A DNA stretch of 64,000 nucleotides. Origin: Occultella aeris. Its GTDB lineage: Bacteria; Actinomycetota; Actinomycetes; Actinomycetales; Beutenbergiaceae. This document shows, in pieces, positions 20,441-30,310 of the stretch (its first letter is position 1; the number at the start of each line of letters is the position of its first letter). Under the pieces are notes generated by a model. That model was not told the origin of the DNA, made no database searches, and was given only the letters and a program-made list of their open reading frames with translations. Both the position numbers and the translations under genes were made by a program. Where the stretch lies: the NCBI RefSeq assembly GCF_902703175.1, contig NZ_CACRYJ010000059.1, positions 62,001 to 126,000 of the forward strand, in the 5' to 3' direction.

Positions 20441-20452
20441 TGCTCTAGGGCG

Positions 20453-21463
20453 CTACGAGAACCGCGGCCCGATCACAAGTCCGTCACCCATTGCTCCAAA
20501 CTCTCTAAACACTCGGGCGGCTTCTACTATGCTGGTAACAACATTCCGCAAGTCGTCCTGCGTCTGATCGGCGAGTGGCCGTCTGGCTTCCTCTGCCAGT
20601 GCCTCCTCGGCGGCGCGCGGTCCCGGCCGAGGGAGATCGAAGCCCCTGAATGAGCGGACCACTTCGACAATGGTGCCAGGCACTTCGATCTCGAATTCCG
20701 CACCAGGCAACACTCCTATGAAGGCATCCCCGTCAAATCGCGCGTTACCATCTTCCAGCAGATCCACGATGGGACCGTAGTAATCCAACAGCCAAGCACC
20801 TGCATCGATCGGTATCTCCTGCGCTTGATGCGACACAGGAGGGTCGACCACGCGCAACGCCAACTGAGCCCCGGGAAACTTCGTTGCTGATCCGTACGAG
20901 TACGAGGGTGCTACTCCTTGAATCGACGCGACCGCACTCTTCTGCTTCCGCATCTTGGTCACCAGCTTGGTCGTCACACGTTCTCGACCCTTAGCCTCGG
21001 CGACGGCCCACTCCCCCGATGCGTTGCAGCCAAAGAGGTCTGGACGGCTAGTGCTGGCTCCGTAGTTCACCGCCCACGTGGCTCCGTACCGTCCGATATG
21101 CATCATCCACGGAATCCCGAGACTCTTGTCCGCATACAACTTCGCAAGTGCCATTCCTAGATAGAATGACGTGACAGCCTTCTCCGTCGGGTCGAGGTGC
21201 CTGTGGGCAGGCGTGGTTGTCAGACGCTTCGATTTGTCGATGTCATAGTAGGCGTCCAGCATGGCCACCCGATGGAGGATCTCCGCGTGCGAATGCGACC
21301 CGAAGCGAAACCAGTCGGATTTGGACTTGCCTACCGTTATCGACGCATGAATCAAGTCACCCCACCGAACATCCAACTGATTGACACCGTTGAGACCCGA
21401 GCTTGCCGGGAAGTCGGTTGCCTCGATCGGTATGGAGAGTTCGTCCGTCACCCGGGGTGCCAT
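20453..21463 (-). CDS. Orphan PD-(D/E)XK nuclease-like protein
   Basis: This 336-aa protein of unknown family contains RPDLFGCNASGEWAVAEAKG near residues 170-190. That is the classical PD-x(n)-(E)-x-K spacing of restriction-type nucleases, with Asp, Glu-Ala-Lys and a following Gly-Arg-Glu. The N-terminal part (VRWGDLIHASITVG, HAEILHRVAMLDAYYDI) and the C-terminal helix show no domain I recognise. The ATG at 21463 is chosen because the sequence before it, in the same frame, overlaps glnE and has no protein-like character. It lies 98 bases from the end of glnE and 12 bases from the end of the decayed NYN gene. Composition is less GC-rich than glnE. A defence role is plausible from the fold and neighbours, but no methyltransferase partner is adjacent. 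Confidence 0.6.
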   Translation of the reverse strand: MAPRVTDELSIPIEATDFPASSGLNGVNQLDVRWGDLIHASITVGKSKSDWFRFGSHSHAEILHRVAMLDAYYDIDKSKRLTTTPAHRHLDPTEKAVTSFYLGMALAKLYADKSLGIPWMMHIGRYGATWAVNYGASTSRPDLFGCNASGEWAVAEAKGRERVTTKLVTKMRKQKSAVASIQGVAPSYSYGSATKFPGAQLALRVVDPPVSHQAQEIPIDAGAWLLDYYGPIVDLLEDGNARFDGDAFIGVLPGAEFEIEVPGTIVEVVRSFRGFDLPRPGPRAAEEALAEEARRPLADQTQDDLRNVVTSIVEAARVFREFGAMGDGLVIGPRFS

Positions 21464-21560
21464 GGGCCCTACCGTAGGCGCTCTGGACCGACCGGGGCGC
21501 ACGTTTCGCCAACTTGGAGCGGGGTCGGTCCGAATGCGCGAGAACGTGCTCCCGCGAGCC

Positions 21561-24500
21561 TCACCCGAAGAACACCCGCTCCATGACCACCCGCGCCTGC
21601 CGCGCCGTCCGCAGCCAGTCCTCCTCCAGGTCCCTTGCGTGCCCGGCGTGGTAGCCGAGCAGCCTCGACACCCCGGCGAGTTCACCTCGCTCCGAGGGCA
21701 GCACGTCCACCTTCTGCCCGCTGACGCGCCCGGTGCTGAGCACGATCGCGTTCCGCAGCCGGGTGGCGAGTTCCCACGCGGCGGTGAGCTGTTCGGCGTC
21801 GGACTCTGAGATGAGGTTCGCATCCCGCGCTGCGGCCAGGGCACCCAGTGTCGACGTGGTCCGCAGGGTCTCGGTCTTGCCCGCGTGACACAACTGCAGG
21901 TACTGGGCCGTCCACTCCACGTCGCTCAGGCCGCCGCGCCCGAGCTTCAGGTGATGGGTCGCCGGCACGCCACGAGGCAGCCGCTCGGACTCCACCCGTG
22001 CCTTGATCCGGCGCAGCTCGCGGATCTCGACCAGGTCGATGCCATCGGACGGGTAGCGCAGCGGGTCGATCAGGGCGGTGAACCGCTCCCCCAGGTCGTT
22101 ATCGCCCGCGACCGACCGGGCCCGCAGCAGCGCCTGGCGCTCCCAGCCCTGGGCCCACCGCTGGTAGTACTCGGCGTAGGAGTCGATGGTGCGCACCACC
22201 GGACCCTGCCGGCCCTCGGGGCGTAACTGGGAGTCCACGGGCAGCACGGGCTCTGGGCCGGTCTTGCCGAGCAGGGACGCGATCGTGGTGGCGACCAGGA
22301 CCGCCCAGTCCTGGGCCTGCTTCGCCTCGGCGCCCTCGTGCGGGTCGTGCACGAACAGCACGTCGGCGTCGGAGGCGTAGCCGATCTCGGCGCCGCCGAG
22401 GCGGCCCATGGCGACCACGAGGAACGCCGATGGGTCCGCTCCCAGGCCCAGTTCCGCCGTCGCCGTCTGCGTGGCGATCCGCACGGCGCCGGCCAGGGCC
22501 ATGTCCGCGGCCGGGGAGATCACCTCAGCGCAGGTGGTCACCGGCACGTCGGAGAGGACGTCGCCGATGGCGCCGCGGGTGAGTTCGCGGCGGCGCAGGA
22601 ACCGGACCGCCTGGGCGGCGTCAGTGGCATCGTCGCGGCGCAGCAGCATGGCGTTCATCGCGGCGGCGAGGGCCTCGGGGGTGCGCGGGGTGAGTTCGCG
22701 GTCGTCGCCGAGCCAGGCGACGGCCTCGGGGGTGCGCATCAGCGAGTCGGCCACGTACTTGCTCGAGGACAGCAGGGTGGCCAGGCGTTCGGCGGCGGCG
22801 CCGGAGTCCCGGAGCATCTTCAGGTACCAATGGGTGCCGCCGAGCTCCTCGGACAGCTTGCGGAAGGCGAGCAGGCCGCCGTCGGGGTCCGGGCCCTCGG
22901 CGAACCAACCGAGCATCACCGGCAGCAGCTGGCGCTGGATGGCGGCGCGGCGGGAGATGCCCTCGGTGAGGATCTTGATGTGCCGCAGGGCACCGGCCGG
23001 GTCCCGGTAGCCGATGGCCTGCAGCCGGGCCTTCGCGGCCTCGGGATCGAGGGAGACGTCATCCGCGGACAACCGCGCCATGGCCGGCAGCAGCGGGCGG
23101 TAGTACAGCTCCTCGTGCAACTGGCGCACCCGGCGGCGGGTCGCCTGCCAGCGCGCCACCAGGTCCTTGGCGCCGGCCACCTCACCCTCGGGCGTGCGGC
23201 CGATCGAGCGGGCCAGGCGGCGCAGGTCGTCGTCGGCCGTCGGCAGCAGGTGGGTGCGGCGCATCCGGTACAGCTGGACGCGGTGCTCGAGCACCCGCAG
23301 GAACCGGTAGCAGGCGCCCAGTTCGGCGGCGTGATCGCGGCCGACGTAACCTCCCGCGGCCAGGGACTGCAGCGCCCGGAGGGTATTGGCGGACCGGATC
23401 GAGGGGTCGGTGCGGCCGTGCACGAGCTGCAGCAGCTGCACGGTGAACTCGACGTCACGCAGGCCGCCGCGGCCGAGCTTGATCTGCCGGTCCGCCTCCG
23501 CGGGCGGGACGTTGTCCTCCACCCGGCGGCGCATCGCCTGGGAGTCCTCGACGAAGTTCTCCCGGCCGGCGGCCTCCCACACCATCGGGCGGGTCGCGTC
23601 CAGGTATTCGGCGGACAGGTCCGCGTCCCCGGCGACGTGCCGGGCCTTGAGCAGGGCCTGGAACTCCCAGGTCTTGGCCCACCGCTCGTAGTAGGACACG
23701 TGCGAGGCGAGGGTGCGCACCAGCGGCCCGTTCTTGCCCTCCGGGCGCAGCGCGGCGTCCACCTCCCACAGCGCGGGCTCGCGGGCGGGCATCGAGCACA
23801 TCCGGGCCAGGGTGGCGGCGAGTTTCGTGCCGGTGCGGAGTGCGGACGCCTCGGCAGCGTCAGACAGGCCGTCGACCGGTTCGGCGACGTAGATGACGTC
23901 GACGTCGGAGATGTAGTTGAGTTCGCGGCCGCCGGTCTTGCCCATGCCGAGGACGGCGAGGCGCACGTCCTTGCCGTGGTCGGACAGTTCCGCGCGGGCC
24001 AGGGCCAGGGCCGCCTCAAGGGCGGCGGCGGCGAGGTTGGCCAGGGCGGCGCCGACCTCGGGCAGGAACGCCTCGGGGTCGGTGGCGGTGAAGTCCTCCG
24101 TGGCGATGGTCAGCAGCGCCCGGCGGTAGGCGCGGCGCATCTCGTCCAGGGCGCCGTCGCTCGCCCGGACCGAGGCGACCGGCATCGCCGCGTCGGGGTC
24201 GGCGCCGACCGACTCCAGCAGTTGGGTGCGCACGTTCGCGGGGTCCGCGGCCACGCCGTTGCGGGGGCGCAGCACGAGTTCCACGTCGCCGGGGTGGGCC
24301 ACCAGCCAGTCCCCCGTGGCCACCGACGCCCCGAGCACGGCGATCAGGTTCGCCCGGGCGCCGGCCGGGTCGGCGAGAATCTCGGTCAGGCGCTCGGCCC
24401 GGTCGGGGTCGGCCTCACCGAGGCGGGCCAGGGCGAGCAGCGCGAGGTCGGGGTCGGCGGCACGGGCGACGTCGGCGATCAGCGCGGTCGACGCCTCACC

Positions 24501-24683
24501 CAATCCGCCGTCGGGACCGCCGCCGTCGAGTTCGGCGGCCTCGCACGCGGCGAGCACCCCGGCCAGGAAGCCGGACTCCCACAGGTCCGCCGCGCGGGAG
24601 GCATCGGCGAAGCCGGTGCGCGCCAACCGGGCCCGCAGCGACGGTGCGCGGCTCACGCGGCCGCCACCTGCGCCGTCGGGCAT
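21561..24683 (-). CDS. glnE: Bifunctional glutamine synthetase adenylyltransferase/deadenylase
   Basis: GlnE attaches AMP to, or removes it from, type I glutamine synthetase in response to nitrogen status. The protein is 1040 aa, slightly longer than the usual 950-1000. Two nucleotidyltransferase halves are visible: GRELNYISDVDVIYV near residue 259 in the deadenylylase half and GGAEIGYASDADVLFVHD near 772 in the adenylyltransferase half. Each is followed by a KLGRGGL-type segment (GGLRDVEFTVQLLQL, GGLSDVEWTAQYLQL). It starts 22 bases after glnA2, an order also seen in mycobacteria. A GTG at 24656 is a possible shorter start. Its adenylylation target is presumably a GlnA1 elsewhere, because the adjacent synthetase lacks the usual tyrosine site. 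Confidence 0.93.
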   Translation of the reverse strand: MPDGAGGGRVSRAPSLRARLARTGFADASRAADLWESGFLAGVLAACEAAELDGGGPDGGLGEASTALIADVARAADPDLALLALARLGEADPDRAERLTEILADPAGARANLIAVLGASVATGDWLVAHPGDVELVLRPRNGVAADPANVRTQLLESVGADPDAAMPVASVRASDGALDEMRRAYRRALLTIATEDFTATDPEAFLPEVGAALANLAAAALEAALALARAELSDHGKDVRLAVLGMGKTGGRELNYISDVDVIYVAEPVDGLSDAAEASALRTGTKLAATLARMCSMPAREPALWEVDAALRPEGKNGPLVRTLASHVSYYERWAKTWEFQALLKARHVAGDADLSAEYLDATRPMVWEAAGRENFVEDSQAMRRRVEDNVPPAEADRQIKLGRGGLRDVEFTVQLLQLVHGRTDPSIRSANTLRALQSLAAGGYVGRDHAAELGACYRFLRVLEHRVQLYRMRRTHLLPTADDDLRRLARSIGRTPEGEVAGAKDLVARWQATRRRVRQLHEELYYRPLLPAMARLSADDVSLDPEAAKARLQAIGYRDPAGALRHIKILTEGISRRAAIQRQLLPVMLGWFAEGPDPDGGLLAFRKLSEELGGTHWYLKMLRDSGAAAERLATLLSSSKYVADSLMRTPEAVAWLGDDRELTPRTPEALAAAMNAMLLRRDDATDAAQAVRFLRRRELTRGAIGDVLSDVPVTTCAEVISPAADMALAGAVRIATQTATAELGLGADPSAFLVVAMGRLGGAEIGYASDADVLFVHDPHEGAEAKQAQDWAVLVATTIASLLGKTGPEPVLPVDSQLRPEGRQGPVVRTIDSYAEYYQRWAQGWERQALLRARSVAGDNDLGERFTALIDPLRYPSDGIDLVEIRELRRIKARVESERLPRGVPATHHLKLGRGGLSDVEWTAQYLQLCHAGKTETLRTTSTLGALAAARDANLISESDAEQLTAAWELATRLRNAIVLSTGRVSGQKVDVLPSERGELAGVSRLLGYHAGHARDLEEDWLRTARQARVVMERVFFG

Positions 24684-24705
24684 GGGCTTGCAGAAGCGGC
24701 CATGC

Positions 24706-26040
24706 TCAGATCAGGCCGACGCGGGCCAGCTCGTAGGGGGTGACCTGCGCCCGGTAGTCGGTCCACTCCTGCCGCTTGTTCGCGAGGAAGAAGTTGAACA
24801 CGTTCTCCCCGAGCGTGTCCGCCACGAGCTCGGAGTGCTCCATGGTCTCCACGGCCTGCTCCAGGCTGCCCGGCAGCGGCTCGATGCCCAGCGCTCGACG
24901 CTCGCCGTCGGAGAGCTCCCAGACGACGTCCTCGGCCTCCTCGGGCAGCTCGTAACCCTCCTCGATGCCCTTCAGCCCGGCCCGCAGCAGCACCGCGAGG
25001 GCGAGGTAGGGGTTCGCGGCGGAGTCCATGCCGCGGTACTCGATCCGCGCGGACTGGCCCTTGCTCGGCTTGTACATCGGCACCCGCAGCAGCGCGGACC
25101 GGTTGTTGTGACCCCAGGTCTTGTAGCTCGGGGCCTCCTGCCCGCCCCACAGGCGCTTGTAGGAGTTCACGAACTGATTGGCGACGGCGGTGATCTCACC
25201 GGAGTGCACCAGCAGCCCGGCCATGAACTGGCGGGCCGTGGTGGACAGCCCGTACTTGGAGCCGGGGGCGTGGAAGACGTTGGTGTCCCCCTCGAACAGG
25301 GACAGGTGCGTGTGCATGCCCGAGCCGGGCTGGCCGGCCATCGGCTTCGGCATGAACGAGGCGACGAAGCCCTGCTCGATCGAGACCTCCTTGACCACCG
25401 AGCGGAACGTCATGATGTTGTCCGCGGTGGACAGGGCGTCGGCGTAGCGCAGGTCGATCTCGTTCTGCCCGGGGCCGGCCTCGTGGTGGGAGAACTCCAC
25501 CGAGATGCCCATCGACTCCAGCAGGGTGATCGCGGCGCGGCGGAAGTCGTGACCCTGGCCGCGGGCGACGTGGTCGAAGTAGCCGGCATTGTCGATCGGG
25601 ACCAGCGGGTCCGTCTCGTTCTCCTGCGGCTTGAACAGGTAGAACTCGATCTCCGGGTGGGTGTAGAAGGTGAACCCGGCGTCCGCGGCCCTGGCCAGGG
25701 CGCGCTTGAGCACGTTGCGCGGGTCCGCGGCGGCGGGCTCACCATCCGGCGTGAGGATGTCGCAGAACATCCGGGCGGTGCCGTGCTTGCCGCCGCGCCA
25801 GGGCAGCACCTGGAACGTGGACGGGTCCGGCTTCGCGACCAGATCGGACTCGGAGACGCGGGCCAGGCCCTCGATGGATGAGCCGTCGAAGCCGATGCCC
25901 TCGCTGAACGCGCCCTCGAGTTCGGCCGGGGCGATCGCCACCGACTTCAGCACGCCGAGCACGTCGGTGAACCACAGTCGGATGAACCGGACGTCACGCT
26001 CCTCGATCGCTCGAAGCACGTACTCCTGCTGCCTGTCCAT
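24706..26040 (-). CDS. glnA2: Glutamine synthetase type I, GlnA2-like
   Basis: The enzyme makes glutamine from glutamate, ammonia and ATP. The protein is 444 aa. It has the FDGSSIEG loop near residue 50, metal-ligand segments PEIEFYLF and HHEAGPGQNEID, the GSGMHTHLSLF ATP-site segment and NRSALLRVP. The C-terminal NLYDLPP adenylylation loop of GlnA1 is absent, so this is the short GSI-alpha form that is not expected to be regulated by GlnE. In several actinomycetes glnA2 sits directly upstream of glnE, as here. Expression is probably from the 77-base gap shared with the divergent nadE. Confidence 0.92.
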   Translation of the reverse strand: MDRQQEYVLRAIEERDVRFIRLWFTDVLGVLKSVAIAPAELEGAFSEGIGFDGSSIEGLARVSESDLVAKPDPSTFQVLPWRGGKHGTARMFCDILTPDGEPAAADPRNVLKRALARAADAGFTFYTHPEIEFYLFKPQENETDPLVPIDNAGYFDHVARGQGHDFRRAAITLLESMGISVEFSHHEAGPGQNEIDLRYADALSTADNIMTFRSVVKEVSIEQGFVASFMPKPMAGQPGSGMHTHLSLFEGDTNVFHAPGSKYGLSTTARQFMAGLLVHSGEITAVANQFVNSYKRLWGGQEAPSYKTWGHNNRSALLRVPMYKPSKGQSARIEYRGMDSAANPYLALAVLLRAGLKGIEEGYELPEEAEDVVWELSDGERRALGIEPLPGSLEQAVETMEHSELVADTLGENVFNFFLANKRQEWTDYRAQVTPYELARVGLI

Positions 26041-26117
26041 GCACTGCTCCCGTCATCGTTTCCGGTGCTCGCCGGTGCCGGGACCATCATGTCAGGTGAG
26101 TCGTAGGCTTCCGTGCC

Positions 26118-27767
26118 ATGACGAGCATTCGCGTGGCACTCGCGCAGACGAATTCGACGGTGGGCGATCTGGACGGCAACGCCGCCACGGTGTTGCGGGT
26201 CGCGTCCGCCGCCGCGGCCGAGGGCGCGGACCTGATCGCGTTCGGGGAGATGGTGCTGACCGGGTACCCGATCGAGGACCTCGCGGTGCGGGGGTCGTTC
26301 CAGCGGGCCGCGGCCGCGCGGCTTTCCGCGCTGGCGGGTGATCTGGTCTCGGCGGGGGCGGGCGATGCCGTCGTGGTGGTCGGTGCGCTTGGGACAGCGG
26401 CGGACGGGCGGCCGACGAACACCGCGGTGGTGCTGCACCAGGGGCGGATCGTGACGCGCTACACGAAGCACCACCTGCCCAACTACGGGGTGTTCGACGA
26501 GTTCCGGATCTTCGCCTCCGGGAACGAGCCCGTCGTGGTGGACGTCGCCGGTTCGCGGGTGGGCCTGGCGATCTGCGAGGACATCTGGCAGGACGGCGGC
26601 ACCGTGGAGCAGCTCACCGACGACTCCCTCGACCTGCTGCTGGTCATCAACGGCTCCCCCTACGAGCGGGGCAAGGCGCCGCTGCGGGTGCGCCTGGGCG
26701 CGCAACGGGCCCGGGAGGTGGGCGCCCCGGTCGCGTACGTGAACCTGATCGGTGGCCAGGACGATCTGGTGTTCGACGGCGGATCTTTCGTTGTGGATGT
26801 TGACGGCGAGTTGCTCGCGTCGGGGCCGACGTTCGTCGAGCACCTGCTGGTGCTGGACGTCGACGCGCCCGGGCAGACCGTGGTGCGCGATGCCGCGTTC
26901 GCGCGGCGCGCCGACGACACCGAGCAGATGTATGACGCGGTGGTGCTGGGCTTGCGCGACTACGCCGCCAAGAACGGGTTCCGGTCCGTGATCCTCGGGC
27001 TCTCCGGCGGGATCGACTCGGCGCTGGTGGCGGCGATCGCGGCCGACGCCGTCGGGGCGGAGAACGTGGTGGGGGTGTCGATGCCGTCGGTGTACTCCTC
27101 GGCCCACTCCCGGACCGACGCCGAGGACTCGGCGCAGCGGATCGGGCTGGACTACCGCGTGCAGGAGATCGCGTCGATGGTGGATGCGTTCCAGGGCGCG
27201 CTGGGGCTTTCGGGGACGGCCGAGGAGAACCTGCAGGCGCGGATGCGCGGGGTGATCCTGATGGCGCTGTCCAACGCCGAGGGGCACCTGGTGCTGGCGA
27301 CCGGGAACAAGAGCGAGCTGGCGGTGGGCTACTCCACGATCTACGGGGACGCCGTCGGGGGGTATGCGCCGCTGAAGGACGTCTCCAAGACGCGGGTGTG
27401 GGAGCTGGCGCGGTTCCGCAACGCCCGGGCGCTGGACGCCGGCGGGGTGGAGCCGATCCCGGAGAACTCGATCACGAAGCCGCCGTCGGCGGAGCTGCGG
27501 CCCGGGCAGCGCGACGACCAGTCGCTGCCGGACTACGAACTGCTGGACAACGTCCTCGACGCGTACGTGGAGAACGCGCTCGGCCGTGACGACCTGCTGG
27601 CCTCCGGGTTCGCCCCTGAGGTGGTGGAGACCGTGGTCAGCCTGGTGGACCGGGCCGAGTGGAAGCGGCGCCAGTACCCGATCGGGCCGAAGGTGACCGC
27701 GATGGCGTTCGGGCGCGACCGTCGGCTGCCGATCACGAACGCATTCCGGGAGTCCGGCGCGGACTAG
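26118..27767 (+). CDS. nadE: Glutamine-dependent NAD+ synthetase
   Basis: NadE converts deamido-NAD+ to NAD+ using glutamine as the ammonia source. The 549-aa protein has an N-terminal nitrilase-type glutaminase with Glu ([10 protein letters not shown]), Lys ([11 protein letters not shown]) and catalytic Cys153 (AICEDIW). A C-terminal synthetase follows with the PP-loop [10 protein letters not shown] near residue 295 and [18 protein letters not shown]. The length is typical of the shorter two-domain form rather than the 680-aa mycobacterial form. It is divergent from glnA2 and 10 bases upstream of panB, so NAD and pantothenate synthesis are probably co-transcribed. Confidence 0.93.
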   Translation: MTSIRVALAQTNSTVGDLDGNAATVLRVASAAAAEGADLIAFGEMVLTGYPIEDLAVRGSFQRAAAARLSALAGDLVSAGAGDAVVVVGALGTAADGRPTNTAVVLHQGRIVTRYTKHHLPNYGVFDEFRIFASGNEPVVVDVAGSRVGLAICEDIWQDGGTVEQLTDDSLDLLLVINGSPYERGKAPLRVRLGAQRAREVGAPVAYVNLIGGQDDLVFDGGSFVVDVDGELLASGPTFVEHLLVLDVDAPGQTVVRDAAFARRADDTEQMYDAVVLGLRDYAAKNGFRSVILGLSGGIDSALVAAIAADAVGAENVVGVSMPSVYSSAHSRTDAEDSAQRIGLDYRVQEIASMVDAFQGALGLSGTAEENLQARMRGVILMALSNAEGHLVLATGNKSELAVGYSTIYGDAVGGYAPLKDVSKTRVWELARFRNARALDAGGVEPIPENSITKPPSAELRPGQRDDQSLPDYELLDNVLDAYVENALGRDDLLASGFAPEVVETVVSLVDRAEWKRRQYPIGPKVTAMAFGRDRRLPITNAFRESGAD

Positions 27768-27777
27768 GCTGGCCGAC

Positions 27778-28638
27778 ATGTCACAGGAGACCCCTGCCCC
27801 GCCCAAGTCCGTGCTACCCCCGGTGGGAGGGGACAAGCCCAGACGGGTGCGCGTGCAACACGTGCAGGCCGCGAAGGAGGCCGGTGAACGGCTGACTATG
27901 CTGACCGCCTACGACGCCCCGACCGCACGGATCTTCGACGCCGCCGGGATCGACATGCTGCTCGTCGGCGACTCCATGGGCGACAACATGCTCGGGCACG
28001 CGAACACCATCCCGGTGACGATGGACGAGCTCATCCCCGCGGCGCGCGCGGTGACCCGGGCAACCAAGCGCGCGATGGTGGTGGCGGACCTGCCGTTCGG
28101 GTCCTACGAGGCCAGCCCCGCGCAGGCGCACGCGTCCGCGGTGCGGATGATGAAGGAGACCGGGGCGCAGGCCGTGAAGTTCGAGGGCGGCGCCCGGGTC
28201 GCCGAGCACGTGCGGCTGCTCACCTCCGCCGGGATCCCGGTGATGGGCCACCTGGGCTTCACCCCGCAGTCGGAGAACGTCCTCGGCGGCAAGCGCGTGC
28301 AGGGCCGCGGCGAGGACGCCGCCGAACTGCTCTGCGAGGACGCCCTGGCCCTGCAGGAGGCGGGTGCGTTCGCCGTGGTGCTGGAGATGGTGCCCGCGCC
28401 CGTCGCGGCCCGGGCCACCGAGATCCTGGCGATCCCGACCATCGGGATCGGCGCCGGCGCGTCCTGCGACGGGCAGGTGCTGGTGTGGCTGGACATGGCC
28501 GGCATGGGCGGCTGGGCGCCGCGGTTCGCGAAGCAGTTCGCGCAGATCGGGGCGGAGCTGGAGAAGGCCGCTTCGGACTACGCGGCCGAGGTGCGGGCCG
28601 GGTCGTTCCCGGGGCGGGAGCACGCGTACTGGGAGTGA
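27778..28638 (+). CDS. panB: 3-methyl-2-oxobutanoate hydroxymethyltransferase
   Basis: PanB adds a hydroxymethyl group from methylene-tetrahydrofolate to ketoisovalerate, the first committed step to pantothenate and coenzyme A. The protein is 286 aa. It has [27 protein letters not shown] (metal-binding Asp), [31 protein letters not shown], the catalytic Glu in [10 protein letters not shown], and [14 protein letters not shown]. About 35 residues precede the core, as in other actinobacterial forms. It follows nadE by 10 bases and converges on the next gene. Confidence 0.93.
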   Translation: MSQETPAPPKSVLPPVGGDKPRRVRVQHVQAAKEAGERLTMLTAYDAPTARIFDAAGIDMLLVGDSMGDNMLGHANTIPVTMDELIPAARAVTRATKRAMVVADLPFGSYEASPAQAHASAVRMMKETGAQAVKFEGGARVAEHVRLLTSAGIPVMGHLGFTPQSENVLGGKRVQGRGEDAAELLCEDALALQEAGAFAVVLEMVPAPVAARATEILAIPTIGIGAGASCDGQVLVWLDMAGMGGWAPRFAKQFAQIGAELEKAASDYAAEVRAGSFPGREHAYWE

Positions 28639-28712
28639 AGGGCCACTCGCAACGCCTCACCGCGCAGCCGGGTCAGCACGGGTGACGGGGGATCGCGATC
28701 TCGTCGTAGTGC

Positions 28713-29336
28713 TCAGCCGGCAAGCTCGTCGACGCCGAGGGCGAAGTCCCAGTGGCCCACCCCATTGGCCGCGAGGCCCACGGTGACCACGCCCACCCCT
28801 TCCAGCCAGTGCGCCATCTTCAGGCCGCCGACGTCCAGCGGGCGCAGCCCGAGGCTCTCGATGAATGCCGCCACGCCCGCCTTGGCCTGCGCACTGTCGC
28901 CGGCGATGAAAACGTTCGGCCGGCCCTTCTCCAGGACGTCTCGGAAGATGGTGTTGAACGCCTTCACCACACTCGCACCTGCCGGAGCCACCTTCGCGAC
29001 CTCCTGAGCGATCGAGGTCTCCTCGCTGTGGGCCAGCCCGTCGAACGTGGCGTTGAAGGGGTTGCTGATGTCGACGATGACCTTGCCCGCGAGGGCGTCG
29101 GCGTACTCGGTGACGACCGGGACCACGCCGTCGTACAACAGCGCCGCGATGACGATGTCCCCGGCCGGGACGGCGCCCCACTTGCCCGTAGTCGCGCCGC
29201 CGCCAAGAGCCGTGGCCAGGGCTTCGGCCTTGGACTGATCGCGTCCCATGACCTCGACGGTGTTGCCGCCCGCCACCGCGCGCGTGCCGATGGTGCGGGC
29301 CATGTTTCCCGTGCCGATAAGGGTGATGCTGCTCAT
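28713..29336 (-). CDS. NADP(H)-binding oxidoreductase, F420-dependent NADP reductase-like
   Basis: The 207-aa protein has an N-terminal Rossmann motif LIGTGNMARTIG and a second strand ending VEVMGRD, which favours NADP(H). VIVDISNPF and VVKAFNTIF are conserved in the F420H2:NADP oxidoreductase/ProC-like group. The substrate and cofactor cannot be fixed from sequence. The ATG at 29336 is preferred because the Rossmann fold starts three residues later. It lies 82 bases downstream of the SDR gene on the same strand and is probably co-transcribed and controlled by the same TetR regulator. Confidence 0.8.
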   Translation of the reverse strand: MSSITLIGTGNMARTIGTRAVAGGNTVEVMGRDQSKAEALATALGGGATTGKWGAVPAGDIVIAALLYDGVVPVVTEYADALAGKVIVDISNPFNATFDGLAHSEETSIAQEVAKVAPAGASVVKAFNTIFRDVLEKGRPNVFIAGDSAQAKAGVAAFIESLGLRPLDVGGLKMAHWLEGVGVVTVGLAANGVGHWDFALGVDELAG

Positions 29337-29418
29337 GAGGTGTGCTCTCTTCCTGCTCTGGGTGTCGTTCTGTCTGGTTCGTGCCGAGTCAGGCGCTTGC
29401 CGCGCTTCCGGTGGTGGT

Positions 29419-30159
29419 TCAGATGGCAGTCGTGCCACCGTCGGTGACCAGTTCCAGACCGTTGACATAGCTGGAGTCGTCTGAGGCGAGGAACAGGGCG
29501 GCGGTGGCGATCTCTTCGGGGCGGCCCATCTTTCCCCGAGGGATGAGGGACTCGAACGCGGCCCTCGTTGCCTCGTCGAACAGTTCCTCCTGCTTTGCCG
29601 TGGCGACCTGGCCAGGGGTCAGGACGTTCACCCGGATGTTGCGGTCGCGCAGTTCGTTGAGCCAGACGCGAGCCCATGCCTGCTGCACGGCCTTGCTTCC
29701 CGCGTAGAGGCTCCAGCCGGGGAACGCACCAAGGGAGGCGTTGGATCCGGTCATGAAGATCGAGCCGTTGTCGTTGATCAGCGGCAGCGCCTTCTGCACG
29801 GTGAACAGGGTGCCGCGAGCGTTGAGCCAGAAGGCGCGGTGGAACTGCTCCTCGGTGATCTCGCCGAGGACGGCGGGTTCGCCCATCCCGGCGCTGGCCC
29901 ACAGCACATCGATCGAGCCCTTCTCCCGCTCGACGGTGTCGAACAAGCGGTCCAGGTCGCCCAGTTCGGCCGCGTCACCCTGGACGGCGGTGACGTTCCG
30001 GCCGATCAGCCTGACGGCGTCGTCCAGTGCGTCCTGCCGCCGGGCCTGGATGAAGACGTGTGCTCCCTCGTCCACGAACAGTCTGGCGCCCGCCAGTGCC
30101 ATGCCGGTCGATCCGCCGGTGATCACCGCTACCTTGCCGTCGAGCTTTCCCACGATCAC
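29419..30159 (-). CDS. Short-chain dehydrogenase/reductase
   Basis: This is a 246-aa classical SDR. The cofactor loop reads VITGGSTGMALAGARLF, with Met-Ala where Ile-Gly is usual. The active site is LYAGSKAVQQAW (Tyr-x-x-x-Lys), preceded by FMTGSNAS, where the Ser/Asn help catalysis. The C-terminal LASDDSSYVNGLELVTDGG is typical of the family. The start is a GTG at 30159; a second GTG at 30153 would also fit. It is divergent from a TetR gene, and the operators between them suggest it is the regulated target, perhaps for detoxifying a reactive carbonyl. The substrate is unknown. Confidence 0.85.
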   Translation of the reverse strand: MIVGKLDGKVAVITGGSTGMALAGARLFVDEGAHVFIQARRQDALDDAVRLIGRNVTAVQGDAAELGDLDRLFDTVEREKGSIDVLWASAGMGEPAVLGEITEEQFHRAFWLNARGTLFTVQKALPLINDNGSIFMTGSNASLGAFPGWSLYAGSKAVQQAWARVWLNELRDRNIRVNVLTPGQVATAKQEELFDEATRAAFESLIPRGKMGRPEEIATAALFLASDDSSYVNGLELVTDGGTTAI

Positions 30160-30200
30160 TCCCTTGAATAGGTCGATATCCGAAACAGCGCGACGCTTAC

Positions 30201-30218
30201 CTACACCGAACTGTGTAC
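30201..30218. promoter_or_regulatory. TetR operator copy 1
   Basis: CTACACCGAACTGTGTAC contains the inverted repeat TACAC...GTGTA (30202-30217). It matches the left part of the two copies nearer the TetR gene and is the copy closest to the SDR start. Confidence 0.55.
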
Positions 30219-30256
30219 GTAACGTAGACCTGCGCCGCTCCGGAGCGCAAGGGTAA

Positions 30257-30273
30257 GTACACCGATCGGTACC
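30257..30273. promoter_or_regulatory. TetR operator copy 2
   Basis: GTACACCGATCGGTACC has a perfect 10-bp palindromic core (ACCGATCGGT, 30261-30270). It differs from copy 3 at three of 17 positions. Confidence 0.6.
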
Positions 30274-30310
30274 GTGGCCGCACTCGTCGCACCGCGCGCA
30301 GGCGGCTTAT

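Noticed and set aside
22338-24743. An 801-codon open frame on the plus strand
   Set aside because: It is antisense to glnE, has low-complexity composition and no domain.
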